Positions 59,313 through 64,000 of a stretch of 64,000 bases of DNA are shown piece by piece. Each line of letters begins with the position of its first letter. Within the stretch, counting starts at the first letter, position 1. A program made the translations under genes and the position numbers. The stretch covers positions 186,001 to 250,000 of the forward strand of contig NZ_QEPT01000002.1 in assembly GCF_003252755.1 (NCBI RefSeq). Reading direction: 5' to 3'. Under the pieces are notes generated by a model. It was not told where the DNA came from. It saw nothing but the letters and a program-made list of their open reading frames with translations, and did not search any database. The DNA comes from Haemophilus parainfluenzae (GTDB lineage: Bacteria > Pseudomonadota > Gammaproteobacteria > Enterobacterales > Pasteurellaceae).

Positions 59313-59424
59313 TTTGTGTATTTTTAAAACATAGTGATTTAAAAGTAGTCAGTCAGATAATTTTTTTATTTTCTTGCTTGACGGGGTGGGGGAAAAAACG
59401 TATTATTCACCTCGCTTAAATCAC

Positions 59425-59514
59425 GGAGGAATGGTCGAGTGGTTGAAGGCACCGGTCTTGAAAACCGGCGAGGGTTTACGCCCTCCGTGAGTTCGAATCT
59501 CACTTCCTCCGCCA
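59425..59514 (+). tRNA. tRNA-Ser(TGA)
   Basis: 90-nt tRNA with long variable arm, acceptor GGAGGAA/TTCCTCC, anticodon TGA in GGTCTTGAAAACC, T-loop GTTCGAATC and encoded GCCA end. A terminator hairpin follows. Confidence 0.96.
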
Positions 59515-59525
59515 TCAAATTCAAA

Positions 59526-59557
59526 AAATCCCTAAGTCGAAAGATTTAGGGATTTTT
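59526..59557 (+). terminator. Terminator of tRNA-Ser
   Basis: AAATCCCTAA/TTAGGGATTT hairpin with T-run. Confidence 0.88.
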
Positions 59558-59582
59558 GCTTTTCAGTCTATTTAAAAATATC

Positions 59583-60164
59583 TTATTTTTTGACCGCACT
59601 TTCTTGGGCCTCTTTAAAGGCAAGGTATTCTTCTAAGGTCTCAATCGCTTCTAAACATTTTTGACGGCGCGTTAAATAAATTGCTGCTGTTTGCTTATGC
59701 ATATCTCGTTGAATATCTGTTTGAGCCGTATTAGCTTGTGCTTTGGCTTCTTCGTATTTTTCCGTGAGTTGCTGCAAGGCTTCATAATACTTTTCTAGAC
59801 GCTCTCGAGGAGGGAGACGATGAATGCTATGTTGTGATTTACTACTTGCAACTTGTGGCTCTGTTATTTTCGGCTGAATGGGCTTTTTATGCTTGCGATT
59901 CATGGCTTCGGTCAAGGCGGCACATTGCCCTAAAAGATGTTCTGCCATAAATACAATTTGTTCTTCATTTTGATGAGGAATTTTACATAGCTTAGTTAAG
60001 CTTTGCTCGATTTCTTTGAGATAAAAACCGACGGTTTCAAAATCTTCGGTAAATAAAGTGCGGTTAAATTTCGCGTTGATTTTTTTATCAGAGTTAGCCT
60101 GATAGGCTTGAGTCAGTTGCTGTACTTTTTGTTCGAGCGTATTGAGTAATGATTGAATAGACAT
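59583..60164 (-). CDS. priC: Primosomal replication protein PriC
   Basis: Helps reload DnaB at stalled forks. The 193-residue helical product contains KFNRTLFTEDFETVGFYLKEIEQ and the conserved C-terminal RLPPRERLEKYYEALQQLTEKY, matching PriC (primosomal protein N''). It follows the transporter gene by 39 bp; the upstream terminator hairpin's GGGGAT appears to serve as its ribosome binding site. Three uptake signals are near or in it. Confidence 0.87.
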   Translation of the reverse strand: MSIQSLLNTLEQKVQQLTQAYQANSDKKINAKFNRTLFTEDFETVGFYLKEIEQSLTKLCKIPHQNEEQIVFMAEHLLGQCAALTEAMNRKHKKPIQPKITEPQVASSKSQHSIHRLPPRERLEKYYEALQQLTEKYEEAKAQANTAQTDIQRDMHKQTAAIYLTRRQKCLEAIETLEEYLAFKEAQESAVKK

Positions 60165-60170
60165 AAAAAA

Positions 60171-60195
60171 ATCCCCGCATAATGAATGCAGGGAT
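60171..60195 (-). terminator. Terminator between the histidine transporter gene and priC
   Basis: Minus-strand ATCCCTGCAT-tcatt-ATGCGGGGAT followed by TTTTTT and then the priC ATG. Confidence 0.8.
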
Positions 60196-60203
60196 TATAA
60201 CGA

Positions 60204-61556
60204 TTAAAGTGTCATGGCTGCAATCCAACCGAACGCTAATAATGGGATATTGTAGTGAATAAAGGTTGGCACAACAGAATCCCAAATGTGGTCGTGTTTA
60301 CCATCTATATTCAAACCGGATGTTGGCCCAAGTGTTGAGTCAGAAGCCGGTGAACCCGCATCTCCTAATGCTGCTGCTACACCTACGATAGCTACTGTCG
60401 CAAGTGGTGAGAAACCAAAAGAGAGACAAAGTGGTACATAAATTGAGGTGATAATTGGTACAGTTGAGAAAGAAGAACCAATACCCATGGTAATCAATAA
60501 CCCAACGAGTAACATTAAGAATGCCGCAACGCCTTTACTTTGAATCGCACCCGTTGAAAGTGCATCAACTAACTCTTTCACACCGCTTGTGGTATTAATC
60601 ACATTAGCGAAACCAGACGCAGCAATCATAACAAAGCCGATCATCGCCATTAAGCGTAAACCTTGTTGGAAAATGTCGTTACTTTCTTTGAGTTTGAAGA
60701 TACCGAATGCCCCGAAAATGATTAAACCGACTAAACCACCAATAATTGTAGAGCTTGTGAAAAGCTGTGTGGCAAAAGTGGCGACAATAGCAACCGCACT
60801 TGCGGTAATTTGAATAGGTTTAATGTTCGCAATGTGTTGTTCAATTTCAGTTGTAGTTGGTTCTGCCGTTGTCACAACATACTCACGCGGTTTGCGATAG
60901 GTAACAAATACGGCAGTGAGTAAACCAAGAATCATACCAATAACAGGGATAAGCATAGCGAAAGAAACTTCACCAACACTGGTTTGTAAGCCGAGTGGAG
61001 CCCCAGCAAGATTGATATTTTTTACTAAAACGCTTTCGATAAAGATTTTACCGAAACCAACCGGTAAGATCATATAGGTTGCGGTTAAACCGAAGGTAAT
61101 AATACAAGCGACTGCACGACGATCGATTTTTAAACGGTTAAAAATAGAAAGTAAAGGTGGCACTACAATGGGGATAAACGCAATGTGCACTGGGAGCAAG
61201 TTTTGGGATGAAATGGCGAATAAAAGCAAAATACCAAGCAACATATATTTAAACCACGCTAAATTTTTACCAGTTGGTGTTTTGTTCATTCGGGTAATAA
61301 TTTTGTAGGCAAGCAAATCAGTGATGCCAGATTTTGAAATCGCAATGGCAAATGCACCGAGCATCGCATAGTTCATGGCAACTTCAGCACCACCACCTAA
61401 ACCGCCTGTAAAGGCCTCAATGGTTTTGCTTAAACCTAGGTCTCCGCATAAGCCAGCTGTAAGAGCAGAAATCACAAGTGCGATAACCACGTTCACGCGC
61501 AGTAGGCTTAACGCCAGTAGCACGACAATTGAAATAACAACGGGATTAGATAGCAT
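60204..61556 (-). CDS. Probable histidine transporter, Na+/H+ antiporter (NhaC/YuiF-like) family
   Basis: The 450-residue protein is highly hydrophobic with 11-12 likely membrane segments. It matches the NhaC-related YuiF group: FTGGLGGGAEVAMNYAMLGAFAIAISKSG and ALGDAGSPASDSTLGPTSGLNIDGKHDHIWDSVVPTFIHYN. The family is often called Na+/H+ antiporter, but the upstream leader peptide rich in histidine codons and attenuator (61662-61806) indicates control by histidinyl-tRNA charging. A histidine uptake role is therefore the better assignment, as inferred before for relatives of this family. Confidence 0.88.
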   Translation of the reverse strand: MLSNPVVISIVVLLALSLLRVNVVIALVISALTAGLCGDLGLSKTIEAFTGGLGGGAEVAMNYAMLGAFAIAISKSGITDLLAYKIITRMNKTPTGKNLAWFKYMLLGILLLFAISSQNLLPVHIAFIPIVVPPLLSIFNRLKIDRRAVACIITFGLTATYMILPVGFGKIFIESVLVKNINLAGAPLGLQTSVGEVSFAMLIPVIGMILGLLTAVFVTYRKPREYVVTTAEPTTTEIEQHIANIKPIQITASAVAIVATFATQLFTSSTIIGGLVGLIIFGAFGIFKLKESNDIFQQGLRLMAMIGFVMIAASGFANVINTTSGVKELVDALSTGAIQSKGVAAFLMLLVGLLITMGIGSSFSTVPIITSIYVPLCLSFGFSPLATVAIVGVAAALGDAGSPASDSTLGPTSGLNIDGKHDHIWDSVVPTFIHYNIPLLAFGWIAAMTL

Positions 61557-61661
61557 ATTGTTGTTCCTTATTGATTAATTAAACTTAAAAGGTCGCATAA
61601 AAGAAAATTGATTTAAGGCTAAATGTCGCATAGTAATAAACTCCTGTAATTAATAATAAAA

Positions 61662-61770
61662 CAAAACCCCTCGAAAGTTGCCTTCCGAGGGGTAAGATTT
61701 TTTGGATCTTTATCTTGTCAGCTCGGAAGAAATCTTCCAAGCACGCCAACAGCCTGAAAGATTATTCAGT
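61662..61770 (-). promoter_or_regulatory. Histidine attenuator: pause, antiterminator and terminator hairpins
   Basis: Minus-strand elements in order: hairpin CTGAATAATC/TTTCAG at 61754-61769, overlapping the leader stop; hairpin GCTTGGAAGA-ttTC-TTCCGAGC at 61721-61742; terminator CCCCTCGGAA...TTTCGAGGGG at 61666-61692 with TTTTGTTTT. TTCCGAG of the middle hairpin (61722-61728) can pair perfectly with CTCGGAA of the terminator (61683-61689), forming an antiterminator. Confidence 0.85.
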
Positions 61771-61806
61771 TGAATGACGATGATGGTGACGAAGAATAAA
61801 GTTCAT
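61762..61806 (-). CDS. His leader peptide MNFILRHHHRHSTE
   Basis: This 14-codon ORF has an RHHHRH core: four His codons in five positions at codons 7-9 and 11. It lies about 200 bp before the transporter gene. A purine-rich AGAGAG precedes the ATG. The ribosome stalling on His codons when His-tRNA is scarce would prevent the first hairpin and favour the antiterminator. Confidence 0.88.
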   Translation of the reverse strand: MNFILRHHHRHSTE

Positions 61807-61903
61807 TTGAAACTCTCTTATTTAGATAACTAAATTGAATTAATTTTTAAAATACGGTAAACCGAAAACGATTGCAAGTCTTTTTTCTAAAAAATTTTGA
61901 AAA

Positions 61904-62593
61904 TTAAAGTGCGGTCTGATTTTCAGTAGTTTTTCCCGTTTCATCGGTTTGAGCTATATGCGGGAAACCACCAAGATCTTTTAAGTGATTGACCATATAG
62001 CAGAATAATTCCGCAGTGCGTTCGGTGTCATATAGCGCAGAGTGTGCTTGTTTACCATCAAAAGGAATTTTTGCCGCTTGGCATGCTTTAATGAGAACCG
62101 TTTGTCCAAACATAAAACCGGCAAGCGTTGCGGTATCAAACATCCCGAAAGGGTGGAATGGATTACGTTTTACACCCGTACGTTCAGCAGCTGCCATCAC
62201 GAAACTTTGGTCAAAAGCCGCATTATGTGCCACGATAATAGAACGCTGACATTCAGAATCTTTTTGTCCTCGACGCACCATTTGGAACAATCCTGTGATG
62301 GCATCTAATTCAGATACGGCACCTCGCAATGGATTATGAATATCAATCCCGTTAAATTTGAGTGATTCCGGATTAATATTCGCACCTTCAAATGGCTCAA
62401 TATGAAAATGGCATTTTTGATCGGGGTGTAAATTGCCATTCTCATCCATTTTTAAGGTGATTGCCGCAAGTTCTAAAAGCGCATTTTTTTTGGCATCAAA
62501 CCCAGCCGTTTCCACATCAATAATGACAGGAAAGTAGCCGCGAAACCGATTTTTTAATTGGTGGTGATAAGGAATTTCAGGTGTATCTGACAC
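61904..62593 (-). CDS. rnt: Ribonuclease T
   Basis: 3'-5' exonuclease for tRNA end turnover and stable RNA maturation. The 229-residue product has DEDDh motifs: [10 protein letters not shown] (Asp, Glu), [12 protein letters not shown] (Asp) and [13 protein letters not shown] (His, Asp). The N-terminal [16 protein letters not shown] is typical of RNase T. It follows gloA by 10 bp on the same strand, the order common in gammaproteobacteria. Confidence 0.95.
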   Translation of the reverse strand: MSDTPEIPYHHQLKNRFRGYFPVIIDVETAGFDAKKNALLELAAITLKMDENGNLHPDQKCHFHIEPFEGANINPESLKFNGIDIHNPLRGAVSELDAITGLFQMVRRGQKDSECQRSIIVAHNAAFDQSFVMAAAERTGVKRNPFHPFGMFDTATLAGFMFGQTVLIKACQAAKIPFDGKQAHSALYDTERTAELFCYMVNHLKDLGGFPHIAQTDETGKTTENQTAL

Positions 62594-62603
62594 AATGTAT
62601 TCC

Positions 62604-63011
62604 TTAATTCCCTAAAGCTGATTTTGCACTTTTATTTTCGATAAACTCGATCTTATAACCATCTGGATCTTCAACGAATGCAATCACGGTTGTGCCACCT
62701 TTAACAGGGCCGGCTTCGCGAGTTACTTTACCGCCATTAGCACGTACCGCTTCACAAGTTGCGTAAATATCATCTACACCAATAGCAATATGACCGTAAG
62801 CATTACCAAGATCATATTCAGTCACGCCCCAGTTGTATGTTAATTCAATTTCAGTTGCACTCTCACCATCCTCGTAACCTAAAAAGGCTAGTGAATATTT
62901 ATACTCAGGGTTTTCACTTGTGCGTAATAAACGCATACCTAAAACGTCTTGATAAAATTTAATAGAGTGGTCTAAATCACCCACTCGAAGCATGGTGTGT
63001 AAAATTCTCAT
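62604..63011 (-). CDS. gloA: Lactoylglutathione lyase (glyoxalase I)
   Basis: Detoxifies methylglyoxal as its glutathione adduct. The 135-residue product has metal ligands H5 ([20 protein letters not shown]), Glu in [13 protein letters not shown], His in [11 protein letters not shown] and Glu in YKIEFIEN, matching nickel-type GloA. A TATAAT box lies upstream on the minus strand near 63044-63049. It leads rnt. Confidence 0.95.
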   Translation of the reverse strand: MRILHTMLRVGDLDHSIKFYQDVLGMRLLRTSENPEYKYSLAFLGYEDGESATEIELTYNWGVTEYDLGNAYGHIAIGVDDIYATCEAVRANGGKVTREAGPVKGGTTVIAFVEDPDGYKIEFIENKSAKSALGN

Positions 63012-63243
63012 CTTATTATCCTTTTTTATTGGGTTGGTCGGTATTATAACATAGAAATTTTTAAATAGACTTAGGACGTAATTTATCCCAGAAATTAGAG
63101 TCGTTTAAATAACGAAAATGAACTAATCATTTGGAGTGGTCGGAGCTCTGTTTCATATTCGGCTTTGGTAATCTGTTTCTCGTTGTAGTGGCCTAGCTAT
63201 TACAAGGATACGACAAGTTGTAAATTATTATAGGAGAACAAAG

Positions 63244-64000
63244 ATGTTTTCATTCTTAAAAGCATCTCCTCCAGCACCAAGAATTGAAAGTTCTAGAACA
63301 GATGCCGAGTATAAAAAATTACGTTGGCAGGTATTTGCTGGAGTATTTATCGGGTATGCGGCTTATTATCTTATCCGCAAAAACTTTTCTTTAGCAATTC
63401 CTTATCTTATTGATGAATATGGCTTTACTAAAGCTGATTTAGGTACAGTTGGGGTAGCGTTATCACTGGCTTACGGTTTTAGTAAGTTCATTATGGGGAA
63501 TATTTCTGACCGAAGTAATCCTAAATATTTTATTACTATTGGTTTATTAGGTTCTGCATTAGTGAGCTTAATTTTCGGTTTAGTACCAGGCGTGCTTTCT
63601 TCTATTCCATTGATGATTGTGTTAGCTGCATTAAATGGCTGGTTCCAAGGAATGGGATATCCACCAGGTGCAAAAACAATGACCAACTGGTTCTCGGTTT
63701 CTGAACGTGGTGTGTGGTGGAGCTGGTGGAACGTATCACATAACTTAGGTGGTGGTTTAATCGGTCCATTAGCGATCCTCGGTTTATCGATTTTCGGGGT
63801 ATGGCAATCTTTATTCTATTTACCAGCCTTAATCGCCATTGTATTGGCATTCATCATGTTCTATTTAATGCGCGATACTCCAGAATCACAAGGGTTACCA
63901 CCGGTAGATGAATGGAAAGGTGAAAAAATTGTAGAGAAAGTCGAATCAGCTCACACGCTTTCTTCTAAAGATATTTTCATGAAATACATCATTAATAATA
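63244..64000 (+). CDS. glpT: Glycerol-3-phosphate transporter GlpT, N-terminal part (cut by window end)
   Basis: Inner-membrane antiporter exchanging glycerol-3-phosphate for phosphate. The visible 252 residues have the organophosphate:Pi antiporter start (KKLRWQVFAGVFIGYAAYYLIRKNFSLAIPYLIDEYG), with the binding-site arginine in YLIRKN, and NGWFQGMGYPPGAKTMTNWFS then RGVWWSWWNVSHNLGGG. These match GlpT rather than UhpT. GGAGAAC precedes the ATG. The 232 bp upstream hold no ORF; I recognised no GlpR operator. Confidence 0.93.
   Translation, partial: MFSFLKASPPAPRIESSRTDAEYKKLRWQVFAGVFIGYAAYYLIRKNFSLAIPYLIDEYGFTKADLGTVGVALSLAYGFSKFIMGNISDRSNPKYFITIGLLGSALVSLIFGLVPGVLSSIPLMIVLAALNGWFQGMGYPPGAKTMTNWFSVSERGVWWSWWNVSHNLGGGLIGPLAILGLSIFGVWQSLFYLPALIAIVLAFIMFYLMRDTPESQGLPPVDEWKGEKIVEKVESAHTLSSKDIFMKYIINN

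Overview
The window is a chromosomal segment of a Pasteurellaceae bacterium, most likely Haemophilus parainfluenzae or a close relative. The main evidence is the Hin-type DNA uptake signal AAGTGCGGT (or ACCGCACTT), which I count about 40 times on both strands, where chance would give less than one. Gene content and local gene order also look like Haemophilus: a short 316-residue TyrR, ndpA-yejL-yejM, hflX-hfq, a TTG-started mepM beside znuC, and ompP1/fadL. A urease operon fits urease-positive Haemophilus. Species assignment is inference. Apart from one AT-rich patch near the left end, this is core chromosome. I see no prophage, transposase, CRISPR array or rRNA.

Layout. 1-2000: 3' part of an SLC13-type transporter, then an AT-rich accessory patch holding a long inverted repeat, 9-nt phased AGCAC repeats, an unrecognised 170-residue gene and a 37-codon hydrophobic ORF. 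2028-9861 (minus): the urease operon ureABC-(GST-like)-ureEFGD followed by aspA, so ammonia-producing functions lie together; copies of a short palindromic REP/MITE-like repeat are embedded in the operon. 10027-19122 (plus): groES-groEL behind a heat-shock-type promoter, ygfB-pepP, a universal stress gene, alaS, csrA, galU and metJ. 19125-21957: a copper module (CueR-type regulator divergent from copZ-copA). 21995-25664 (minus): cpxRA, bamE and ndpA. 25803-28948 (plus): yejL-yejM and an amidohydrolase. 29066-31290: four identical tRNA-Val genes, gltX and tRNA-Ala.

31347-39102 (minus): slt-trpR-mtgA, the yciC-yciB-yciA-yciI cluster, purM-purN and a YfcZ-like gene that faces fadL. 39311-41979 (plus): fadL, ogt-mutH. 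41996-46893 (minus): tilS, pdxY, accA and znuCB, the last divergent from mepM. 48682-52262 (plus): a four-gene iron-siderophore ABC importer with a Fur-like site. 52383-59514: tyrR behind a textbook TYR box, convergent with hflX-hfq and rluC; then rne with a long structured leader and tRNA-Ser. 59583-64000: priC, a probable histidine transporter behind a histidine attenuator, rnt, gloA, and glpT cut by the window end.

The strongest non-coding observation is at 61662-61806: a 14-residue leader peptide MNFILRHHHRHSTE followed by mutually exclusive hairpins and a terminator, upstream of a NhaC-like transporter. This assigns histidine as the likely regulatory signal and probable substrate. Other readable regulatory sites are a TYR box (tyrR), a MerR-type 19-bp spacer promoter (copZA), met-box-like repeats (metJ), a CRP site (aspA), a sigma-32-like promoter (groESL), a FadR-like site (fadL), a TrpR-like site (trpR) and an unassigned perfect dyad between znuC and mepM. 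Many terminators are built from paired uptake signals or from the one-base variant AAGAGCGGT.
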